Of a stretch of DNA of 64,000 nt, positions 47,001 to 57,752 are shown piece by piece. The notes under the pieces were generated by a model. That model was given only the letters and a program-made list of their open reading frames with translations. It had not been told where the DNA came from and searched no databases. Position 1 is the stretch's first letter, and every line of letters starts with the position of its first letter. This DNA is from Persicaria tinctoria (Eukaryota > Streptophyta > Magnoliopsida > Caryophyllales > Polygonaceae), in the NCBI GenBank assembly GCA_037127255.1, contig JBANSL010000017.1, positions 44,215,745-44,279,744 on the forward strand. Direction: 5' to 3'. Position numbers and translations under genes: made by a program.

Positions 47001-49526
47001 CCCGAAAGGAATTTGGGTTGTCTTCTCTTGTCACTCCCCTATCTCTGCTAACTTAGACTTCTCTGCGATACTTGGACGAGCGACCGTATGGGAAAGAGAA
47101 CGAAAAGTTAGATAGCGATAGAGCAGTGCAGCAGAAGCGTGGGCCCATAACCCACGACCTCAGGATCAATGATGTCGACGGAACGAGCACACATCAAGGA
47201 TTGCGGATACTAAGTACGATATGACTTGGAAGCGGGAGTGTTCTCCGTTCGAATTGCTAACCCTTTTGAATTTATTGACGATGATATTGCACTGCCCTAG
47301 TGATGAGATTTACGTGTTGATGTGTTGACTTGATGATGACTGTTGCCTGATTGCCTGTTGCCTATGATGATATGATTTGATGACTTGTAGATCTCGTGTA
47401 CCATGGTGTCTTGACCTGTTGCTACTCTAAGTTGCTAAGCATGATTTGAATTCCTTTGCTTGTAAAATGTGAACTGCATATGCTAAGAAGCCTGAATTGT
47501 ATCTGATAAGGTTAATGTAACATGTTAGCTTGACTTGATTATGTTCATATATGATGTTGCGATGGTTATTGAGCATGATGGTAGACTGAGACTTGTTGAA
47601 CCCATGATATTATGTTTATGAATGCTAGTTGCATGATGTAGACCTTATGTTTGATGATTTTCATGATTGCTTCTTCCTTAAACTTGTGGGTGAGGTCATT
47701 TGGTAGCGTGGTTGGAGAGTGCTGAAAGAATTTCGGGCTGTTAGGATGATCGATGATATTATGAGGTAAGACGAGAGAGGGATGTGGTTGGCAGGGTGTG
47801 ATGTTGTGATGTCTTGAGTAGTATGAGAAGAGTACGGAATGACTTTTGAGAGTATTTAGGACATAGCATGAGAGGATGCTCATGTGTGGAGTTAGGGATA
47901 GGAGTTGAATTCTTAGAGGTGGATGGTGCAAGGTAGTGCTTGGGGGAATGAGGGGCGAGATTGGAGTATCAGAATGAATTCGGATTTCTTTGGAGAATTT
48001 TTGTCTGAGTTGGCGTTGGCGAGTCTAGAAGAGGATTAGTCTTGGCTTGAGAGTGGAGATGGACGAGTGGGGATTTTGTTTTATTTTGACTGGTATGATG
48101 TGAGAATTTTCTTGATTATGTGATTATTTGTAATTGCTGGCATGATGCTAGATAGCAACCATGATGAACCTAATATACGATGATATTACATACTGATCTG
48201 CAATATTGAACTCTAATTGACAGTGACTAGTGTTATCATGATATATTGAAGCATTACTACCCTGTTATGCGTTTTAGAAGCATGTTATGATGTGTTATAT
48301 GAATCATGAGATAATGACATGTTGCTATGTGAAAACATTATATTATATTATGAGATGATACATCATGATGTTATGTTATATGATCGTTAAGCATGATTAT
48401 GGGTATGTTGAATGATGAATATGACCTTGAGGATGAATATGATTTGTATATGTGAGATAATGATACAAGATTTCTAAATGATCGTTATATGGCATTGTGA
48501 TGAGTTAAGGTGATGTTTGGTGAATATGCTGACATTCGATGACAGATATACTGTTTGACCTCCCCTTTCGCGGAATCTTAATAACATGACTTTTTGTGTT
48601 GATTTGTTGACAATGAGTTTGATTCGTTGATTTTATGATGAGGATGTAATTGTTATGACCTTGGTGTGATATCGAGATGTGTGTTATGACTTTGGCGTAT
48701 GACCTTTAGTATGATGTGGAGAGGTTGACGTGATCTTGTGGTAGCGTGCTGACATATGTTTGAGACTTGTTATATGATGTACTCGTTGAGGATCGATTGG
48801 TTATGTGGTTATGCATTGCTTATGGCTTGTGAATCTTGCTTGAATTGAGACTAATAGATTGATTTGATTCTGAAAACTAGGAAGAGAATATGGGATTAGC
48901 CCTTCGAGGTGGATGATTCCACCTCACAGCTTCTGAATTTGATTGTTTGGTATGTGAGAAATTGATCTGGTGGTTGGAAGATTTTGACGAAATCTTGATT
49001 TGAAAGGATTTGACTTGTTTTGGTGTAAGGTTGCTTGATTAGACGTTGGATTTGAAGATTTTGAACAGTTTTGAAAAAAGGACCAACTTGGATTGTAAAA
49101 GAATGAACAATACCGAGAATTTCAACGATTTTGAGGCTAATCTTTATTTTCAATTGCGGAATCCCTTTAGAATCTTTTTAAACCCGGGCAACTCTATGAT
49201 TCTTCACGAAGCGGATACATGCACTTTATGGGGGCGCCTATAGGGTGTTTGCTAAGACCTAGTGATGCTATTGTAGAACTTTTAAAGTTGTGGTACTTCC
49301 GAAAAGTCGAAGCGAGGATGTGATAGGGGCGCTTATTGCATACTTGTCAAGGCCAATTGGAGATGTCACGAGCGTGACTAGGATGTTATGAGAATCTCGG
49401 AAGACGCAGCCGAGATGATTACAAGATCCTTGGACATGGTCCCTGGACTCATCAATTTCAATCTTCATCCCCTACTTTGTTTTTGTTTTAGTCTCGGGGA
49501 CGAGACTTGTTTTTAGAGGTGGATGA
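44054..49526 (+). other. Non-coding internal region of LARD-like element
   Basis: 5.5 kb without a credible ORF (longest frames about 120 codons, on the opposite strand, low complexity). The sequence is rich in short ATGAT/TGATGAT and CATGTT phrases. A purine-rich segment AGAGGTGGATGA (49515-49526) directly precedes the 3' LTR. Confidence 0.85.
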
Positions 49527-52500
49527 TGTAAACGCCCGGATTTTAAATCCTAAATTTCGGGAAAAAAAAAGGAAATTAAAAATGAATTTAAATCGGGTTA
49601 TTTGAAATCTCTTAAAATGAATTCCGGCATGATTTTAACGGATTTTTCTGACAGGATTTCAATTTCGCTACTTTGACTTGAGGTTTTTGGAATACGAGTC
49701 GGGATAAGATCGAGAGAGAGAGCGGGTTTTGAATTTAAATGTCGGGTATATTCTTTTAGCATTTTATTATTGGGAACCACATCACATAAATTGTCATTTT
49801 CATCTCCCTTGAAAACGAAATTTCTAGCCCCAATGTTCCCTTGTGTTGATCTAAAAACATGTGACTTTCCTCCCTCCCATTTGTGGTTAGACATCAAACA
49901 CTACCACTCAATTCCTCACCATTTTAGCTTCACCAAATTGGGAACATGTGAAGACCAATAGTCTGTATTGCCGCAGGTTCTAACCCACGCCATTTCAGGC
50001 CTTACTACAGCCTTCCTCCTCTTATTTTGATTCCAAGCTACAAGTTCACCCACACACACAATCCCACGCCAAAGCTCCAAACTTTTCTCTTATCTCACCT
50101 CCCTTTCTTTCCCTCCTTGTGGATTCAAGTCCCACCACCACCACCTCACTACCTCCTTGCTCGGCCTCCATCGTTGCTATCACAGAGGCCAGCAACTCCG
50201 GCGAAGTAGCGCCTCTCCGAGGGGTCCGAGGTCCAACGAAGCAAGCCAAGTGAGAGCCCAAGCGTCGAGCGCTGTCCCGAGCACTCCCTGAGAACAGCTG
50301 AGCATTCTCGAGCACCTCCGGATCCGCCGAGTAGCAGCCGCCGCTGTCCCTATTTCGCTCCCAAATCGATCGGTAAGGGATTCTCTTCCGTTCCGACCTA
50401 AATCTCCGTAAAAGAGCCCCTTTAACCGCCTTCTTTCTTCCTGGACCAAGCTCGTTTGATTTCAACTCCGATGAAGCCCAATCGCGCCTCCGATGACCAT
50501 ATTTCCGGCGAGTTGACGCCTCCAGTGAGCCTCCTTCCTTTCTCCTCCTTCTTTCCCTTCCTCCATGTGGGTGTGGGTCGGCGCCGTCGAGGCTGGGTGG
50601 CCGGATTCTGGGAGCACCGCCGCCGGCCTCCCCTCTCTTCTTTCTCCTTCGGTTTTCCGAGCACAGGAAGCCCCTGTTGCTTCCCTTCTTTCCTTCAATT
50701 AGAAGGGTAGAAGAAAGAGTTGTGGGGTCCACTTTTGCCATCTCACACGCCAACATACACCTGGGCCCCTTTTTTTTTTTTTTGAATCTCCAGTTCGGTT
50801 TAAATGAAAGAAGGAAATGAGATGGGTTTGGGCCTATTTTTGTTGGGCCTAATTTTTGGATCCGATTTTGGTAGAATCATGGGCCTTTCCTTTTGTTTTT
50901 GGGTTATTTGGCTATTACTTTCATTCCGTATATACTTATATATTTTATGAAAGAAAATATTAAATAAATGGGAGATAATATATATTATTATTGTTAGCAT
51001 TAATTTCTGATTTATGAAAATAAATTATAATTTCCGTAAAAGTATTATATATATATAATACTTTTACGGAAATTATAAAGGGAATAGTATTCGGAAATTG
51101 TTGTATTAATGGATGTTGTTTTAAAATGTGACTTTAAAAATGGATTTACTTGGTGTTATTTTAGATAGATACTGTTTGAACTAATCAAGATGAGGTTTTC
51201 AAGTCTTTGGAATTATCCCCTTAAGGATTTGTGTAGAAAACCAAATGCCGGAATTAATTATATAATATGATTTTCAGGTATTAATTTTAAGGTTTAAGTG
51301 TTTAATGTCGGGATTCTTTGTCTTGGTTTTATGATGTTGGTTTTGAAAAAGAAATTGAGAGAATGATTTTGGTTGATGTGGATAGTATCGGAAAGGTTTT
51401 GGAAAATGGTTTCACTATCGGTTGATTTTGAGCATGTTGAGAACTTGGGTTCATGTGTGTGAAAATGTTGGTCTGGTAGCTTATGGAAATGGCTTGATGA
51501 TAGGTGTGTATTGCTTTTGGATCGCTTTGGACTTGCATTTGGGCCCTTGCTTATGTTATATTGCTGTTCTGCATCTTCAGGTAAGTCTCTTCGGAGCTTA
51601 CTCAGATTGAATAGAGTTATTCCCTGCTTTAGGTGCATGATATACTAGGTGCTTGCATTCATGATCAGCATGCCATGTAGTAACATGCTAGGTTGCATCG
51701 ACTGTTGAGCATTCTATTTCTTTATGTGTATGTAAACAGAGCGGCCGTTATCTGTGAAGTAACTAGAGTCATTGCTAGGGTTATAGGACGACCTAGTCTC
51801 ATCGGGTCCCGTCCTGAGTCAATCGAGTCATGAACTTCCTTATATTATGAGATGTCTGCGGGCTTTATTGTGGAGCGGGTAAGGCATGCGTGCCGCCCGA
51901 TTATGATGGAATGCATTCACGAGCTGGCCAGTCTCCGCCCTATCGGAAGGGGGTGGAGGTAGGAGAGGGATATACCACTTGGTATTCTGTGCTAAGGCCT
52001 TATTATTATTATGCACTTGATCTTAGGAGCATGTTAGTGTGTTAATATTCCGCCATGCATCTAGAAGCATCTCTATTAGGTATAGCGTATATGTGTGCTT
52101 AGGGTCGGGATGCAGAGCTAAAGTGGGCATCGATCTGATCCCGCCCCCTATCAATTTTTTTAGGTATCCGTTATGCTTACTACTATTGATGCTGATTTGA
52201 GTCCATGATCGCTGAGTCTAACATGGAGGAAAGAGAGAGTGGAGATTCCGACTTCACCAATTTAATTACGGCTCGAATTTGAATGGTTGATCATATTTTG
52301 ACCCGGCTCTGCCGTGGCACCCACTTGTATCTTTACTTTGCTTCCGCTTTACTTTCGTTTGAAATGGATTCTGCGACATAGTCTTAGGACAGGTTAAGGG
52401 TACCCAACGACCCTTCGAGGTTTTTAGGGTTTGAAATCCCTCTTTCTACTAATCTTAAAATGAGTTTGAAACCTCGACCCGTACCTGGATTGCAAGATCC

Positions 52501-52558
52501 GAACAAGGGGTTTATCCCTTGAAACGTAACCCGGAAATCATAATTCTGGGACTTTACA
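49527..52558 (+). repeat. 3' LTR of LARD-like element
   Basis: Colinear with 41006-44037; the palindrome is intact at 51025-51078. Followed by the CTCAC duplication. Confidence 0.9.
51025..51078. repeat. 54-bp perfect palindrome in 3' LTR
   Basis: Identical to 42503-42556. Confidence 0.95.
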
Positions 52559-52837
52559 CTCACTGCTCTCTCAACCACCAAAAAACAGCAAACAAATACA
52601 TAAATTGCCTTAAATTTCCAAATACATATCAATTCAATCAGCTTATAAAACAAAACCTATAATTGAATGCCTATCATTACAATTAGATAATCTACATAAC
52701 TTTCACATGTCGCTTACATATTCTAATTTCATCTCAACAAATCAGTAATCTATCCATATTTAAGAATTGTTCACCCAAAGTCTTATTTGTAAGGAACTTA
52801 ATATTCAGATGTGTGTGGTTGTGTAGGGGCAGGGGGC

Positions 52838-53690
52838 ACAATATACCAGTCCTTTGTCAATGTTTGGCCTCTATATGATGTCCCCAGAGATGTAACTCTT
52901 CCTTTAGGTGTTCAGATTCTTTAACATCTTTTCTTCAGTGGTACACCTCACTCACTCCAAGAAGTTCTTCCATTCATCTAATTGCCACCCCGAGGGGGAA
53001 GAGAGAATGGGTGAGAATTTTCTAAAAAGTCAAACAAACATGTTGATAAAACACATAAATCGAAACACACAAAGATATTTATTAGAAGCTTCAACCAAAA
53101 AAAGAGGTTTATCAGAAGCAATTTATAAAGATAACAGGTAATACATATGCTGGTATATTATTAATAGAATTAACATTACACATATTCATATAAACACATG
53201 AGTGATCTTAAAGGGTAGGAAGGGAACTCCTGAGTGATGCCTATAGCACGAGTGATAAAGATAACAGGTCATATAACCAGAGTACCCACATATATAAAAA
53301 CTCACAAAAAAACACACGAGTGATGAAACTAATTTACCCGAATAATTACCAGCTTCTATATGCTTTTCAACTACAAAAAAAATATGCTCATCACCCTGAA
53401 ATTTTAAGATCTCGAGTATTTATATCAATACAATTTTAAATGATCCAGTCATGAAAAGTGTAGATTTTGGGAACTTACTTCTTTTCATGGTGCCCTTGGA
53501 CCATGATTTTAATAATGCTTTTAAAATATGCATAGCACTCCCGCACATCAGATGACATGTACTCATCCCCTGTAATCCTTTTCTCCGGCTCATTTTCACC
53601 ATACTTTCCACAACTATCTTTGGCCATATCCACACAGTAGGAATCTTTATAGCATACCAACTCAAGTGAGACGAAGGACTATAATACAAT
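52838..53690 (-). pseudogene. Callose synthase (GSL/CALS) exon remnants
   Basis: Reading the minus strand, 53690-53470 encodes VDMAKDSCGKYGE, EKRITGDEYM and VRECYAYFKSIIK, closely resembling the segment of CALS1/3-type callose synthases that follows the LASKIPIALDMAKDS motif. Then 52990-52838 encodes DEWKNFLE, a TGA where Arg is expected, CTTEE, KEELHLWG and, one frame over, RGQTLT, matching the next conserved segment up to the start of the RGQTLTRTVRGM motif. The two blocks are in the right order. Callose synthases are plasma-membrane beta-1,3-glucan synthases; only a small soluble part of one is present, with frame shifts and stops. The upstream part would have lain beyond 53717, where element B is inserted. 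Confidence 0.72.
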
Positions 53691-53717
53691 TCAAAATCAA
53701 AATCAACTCCTACTAGA

Positions 53718-53722
53718 AATAA
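53718..53722. other. Target site duplication AATAA (left)
   Basis: Matches 62184-62188 on the other side of element B. Confidence 0.88.
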
Positions 53723-55621
53723 TGTTGTGAGGAGGAAATCGAGTATGCAAAATAAAATAGAAATAAATCACAGCAAACCAGATTCCGTCCCTTGCAAATA
53801 ATTACAAGACTTCCTCCTGATGCAGCAACGGGAAGTCAGGATCGATCCACGAGGAAGCGTGTCAGCGGATCCTAGGCAGCGATGGAATCTCACGGTCAGA
53901 AGTCGACAACATGGTCCTCGATCTCGACTAGGGTAGTCGACAGAAGATCGGACAGTCGAGCAGAGTAGCAAACACAGGCACTGGGCTAGTCGATCTCGAC
54001 GAGGCGTACTCGATATCGAGTAGGGCCTTTGTCGACTTCGAGTTGGCTTGTCGATTACCTGCACAGGAGAAGCTACAACGACCTTGGTCGAATATCAGTA
54101 GTCGAGCTCGACTAGGCTTGGTCGAGATCGAGTAGACCAGAAACTTTAAGGACGTAAAAGGCTTTAAAGTAAAGAACAAATGCTTTAGGGTTTCGACTAA
54201 ACTTAATGTAAAAGGCTTCCAAGATTGGGGTTTGCAACAACAATAACCAAGCATGCATAAGGCAGAACCAAACAAATAATCATGTAAATCGCATCAAAGG
54301 ACTAATCTTTCTCCTTTTCCAACAATCAGACAACTCTTTCAAGAAACCCTAATTGTCTCTACCGATTTTATGTTTACAATCCAAGTTGTTAACATGGATC
54401 TCCATTAGATGGGCAATAAACACATAAACAAGTAGGAAAATGCTCAAAACATGATAAAGGTCGGATCTTTACCTCAAGCACGCATGGCTATCGTTGGGCT
54501 CGCCCCAACCCTAAAAGTGGGTGGACTACTCGCGCTTCATCGCCATCTCAGACATTGATTGAAAGAAAATAACAATTTGCTTTAAACCAAACTTGAAAGT
54601 ACAACCGAACAAAGCCAACTTGCTCTCGCTCCTTTGCTCCACTCGGCCTCACTTTCTCCCTCTACTTCTCCTACTTACTTCTCTCTTAAATTGAATGAAT
54701 AAAACTGAGCCCCATGGGGTTTATTTATAGCCTTCTAATCCTTGCTACTCAAGGATAGAATATCTATATCTATATCTAAAACTATATCTAAAATGCTTAA
54801 GGATAAATAAAAGCAATAAGGAAATTAAATCGAAATATATCTAAATGTCTTTAATGGATAGATCTTCTCTTCCATGATGTGTCTTGATGATTTTGGATAG
54901 ACTTTGGCAAACTTCAAGCCCAAGGAATCCCAATCTGAGTAGAGTTGATCCAACCGAGTAACGCGGCTTCTGGAAGTCTACTCGATCTCGACAAAGATCT
55001 AGTGGATCTCGAGTAGGAAAGTTGGTCTACTGGCTCGGCTTCGTCGTCTCGGCTAGCTGGTCCTCGACAGACTCGGACATTGCTCCTAGTGCTCGTCGAT
55101 CTCGACAAGGTCTCCTCGAGATCGACTAGAGATGTACTCAGCGTCTTCGTCCTCGACTTCTCGATCAACTCCTCTTTTCGTCGTCTCCGGGTGTGGCGCT
55201 GAGGTGTAGTCGATCTCGACTAGGTCTTGTCGAGATCGAGTTGTCTTCCGGAGTCAGGTTGCCTCGGACTTGGTTTCCTCGATCAGGCTTTGTCAACTAA
55301 GTCTGCTCGGGTTCTCTACTCGAGATCGAGTAAGGTGTACTCGACATAGAGTAGCTCTGGCTTTAGCTTGGTTTGTCCTGGTTCTGTACTCTCGGATTCT
55401 GGACTTCTGTATTTGTTTTTCGAGCTTTTCTGACCTTCCTTAGAATTGCTGTAAAACGCCTCGAGTTCTGCGAAATTAAACAGAAACTGGTGTAGATTCC
55501 ATAATTTGGAAAATAAACATAAACCACATAGATTCTGTACTATCTTAGCCCAAATGAATGAAATGTATGCAGAAATTGATATAAACTTAAATGTAAAACA
55601 TGGCAGATTCAGCTCACAACA
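53723..55621 (-). repeat. 3' LTR of element B, 1899 bp
   Basis: Plus-strand text starts TGTTGTGAGG and ends CACAACA. Contains TCGA-type motifs at 53990, 54010 and 54032 among many. Confidence 0.9.
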
Positions 55622-57332
55622 AACACCCCATACTTAAGCTTGCTTGTCCTCAAGCAATACTTTTAATTGTCTTTCAGGGGAAGAATTCAAAACTCTCAAT
55701 ATATCATATTCATTGTCATATAATCCTGCAATCAATTACCATCCTCGAAAAGGTACTAGTGTCACAGGTCCATGCATGTGCAAATAAAAGCAACATCTAC
55801 TCACAAAAGGAGGGTTATGCAAAAACATTCATAAGTGACAAAGCATTGATAATCAAGAGGACTTTAATTAAGCTCAATTAAGGAGTAGATTGGTAAAAGG
55901 CTAAAGGTGGGCAATTTTTGGCAATGTGGTGCTAATGATCCGGGGAAATGGAGTATTTCCAAATTGAATTTCCACATTCCTTTTCATAAGATTCATCGCC
56001 TTTCATAATGCTTTTATCAATAATAATGCTCTTACCTCTCTGACCTCAGCACTGCCTTCTCGCGAGTCGCAAACATGGGTGTCATGAATGGCCCCGGATA
56101 CTTAGTGCTTTGGACTCCTCACAATGTGTCCCATCTCTCCAAACTATTATCTCAGAGAGCAGGGTCAATCTACCTTTATCTCCTGAGGTGATTGGATTTT
56201 CTTTCACTCATTAAATTTTCCATATATTTCAAACAATTTCCTTCCAAACTCCAATAATGATAATCACAACACAAACACCATATGATAATCTCCATAATGT
56301 AACATCATTCTCAACATAATCCCCGGATAAGGTAAAGAATGGCAAATGTTTCGATCATGTGGAGCGATAATTGAAATAAGGCATATTATGGCTTTTGTGA
56401 TGCATAAACATAGGTAAGGGCTTGAAATAAACAATGTGAGCATTATATGGAAATATAAAGTCCTCTATCATTTTATCATGCAACATGTCAAAAGCAACAT
56501 CAAATTTACCTCCCTTCATGGTTTTCAAGAAATAATGCACTTCATTGTGACTTCCCTTTACTAGGCAATTTCATGCTATATCTCTAATGAATCCAATTTT
56601 GCATCGTCGAGTTCAATATAAAAATTCCATGACATTAACCAAAATTTTCAATGGGGGTCATTTTTCAAACTTTTGGAAATCATGCATATAAGCACATAAA
56701 TCAATAATGCATTCCAAAATAGTCATGTAGCAATTCAAAGAACTAAACTTTAAACATGCACACATAATGTCACAATATAGCAAATATGCATAAAGCAAGC
56801 CCTTCCCCCACCCCATACTTAAACATTACAGTGTCCCCACTGTATAAAATAAAAACAAGAGTAAAGGTAGGAACTCACAAGATAACACATCGAGGAGGCA
56901 AATCAGTCTAGGTCGAGTAGATTCCTTGTCGATCTCGAGTAGAGTGTACTCGATCTCGAGGAGCTTCACTTTGCGTCCAGTGGTTTTCTAAAGTCGAGGA
57001 GCGTCTGGGCTTGTCGATGTCGAGTTGGCCTACTCGAGATCGAGTAGTGTCTGGGGTTCTCCTCCTTGTCGCCGTCGACTTGGCCTTCGTCGATTCTGAC
57101 TGTTTTTCAGGGACTTCTTATTCCACTTTTCGCGATCCTTATATGCTTGCCGACCTAAAAGTGTTAGATTGCACAAGAAACAAGACTATACATATAAAAT
57201 ATTCTAAAAGACATAAAACCAAAACCAAAAACAAAAACCAAAAACTAAAAAGTTCAAAAGTCCCAAAAATTCATAAAGTTTATATACATGCTCTAGATTT
57301 TAGAGTCGCTAGGCCGACTTCTCCGTTTGCAC
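55622..57332 (-). other. 3' non-coding region and purine tract of element B
   Basis: Reverse complement of the region 20839-22314 of element A with moderate divergence. The purine tract abuts the 3' LTR (55622-55635). The GAGGACA phrase and G-rich stretch are near 56806-56840. Confidence 0.75.
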
Positions 57333-57752
57333 TTAAGGACCATTATTGTGGAGCCCGCTCATGCTTGGCCCTTCTCCTGGATCATCTAGGTCCTGATGGT
57401 AGTATGCAAGCTCAGCTGACAGGTGGTTGCTTGCATCATCTCTTTTCTCTTTCTTCTTCTTCCTTTCAGCTCTTAATTTTCGCAGATTCTCTTGCCATGG
57501 TGCCTTATCTCCCCTTAAATCATTGATAATTTTCTTTATGGACTGATGGGGAGTAGAATTCATACCTGAACTTACCTTTTCGGACCCAAAACAGAAATCT
57601 TTGGGCTTGGGGCCAATCGAGATCGAGTACAGCTGGTCGACCTCGAGTACATGGACTCCATACTTAGGATCTTGGCAAGTTTCTGGCTCTGGAGTGGTTG
57701 TCGAGATCGACAAAGTCTTGTCGAGATCGAGTAGGTCCCTTGTCGGGATCGA
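57333..57752 (-). CDS. C-terminal extension of element B polyprotein after an amber codon
   Basis: The frame of the gag-protease ORF continues past its TAG (57753-57755) for another 139 codons to 57333. The start of this part is built from LLDLDK-like units encoded by TCGA motifs. The rest contains a Lys/Arg-rich stretch (LRAERKKKKEKRDD) and a polar tail. No integrase motif is seen. Whether it is translated would need readthrough. Confidence 0.5.
   Translation of the reverse strand, partial: SIPTRDLLDLDKTLSISTTTPEPETCQDPKYGVHVLEVDQLYSISIGPKPKDFCFGSEKVSSGMNSTPHQSIKKIINDLRGDKAPWQENLRKLRAERKKKKEKRDDASNHLSAELAYYHQDLDDPGEGPSMSGLHNNGP

Larger units (their letters stand above)
41006..52558 (+). mobile_element. 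LARD-like LTR retrotransposon, non-coding, 11.55 kb
   Basis: LTRs 41006-44037 and 49527-52558 have the same length (3032 bp), start TGTAAA, end TTACA, and the element is flanked by a 5-bp duplication CTCAC (41001-41005, 52559-52563). A perfect tRNA-iMet primer site and a short purine tract confirm orientation. The 5.5-kb internal region encodes nothing recognisable, matching a large retrotransposon derivative. I count about 58 LTR differences (about 1.9%). Termini and primer type suggest derivation from a Ty3 chromovirus, but this is inference. Confidence 0.9.

Noticed and set aside
45385..47931. ORFs of 89-121 codons in the LARD internal region
   Set aside because: Low-complexity, no motifs, no codon-like pattern; consistent with chance in non-coding sequence.
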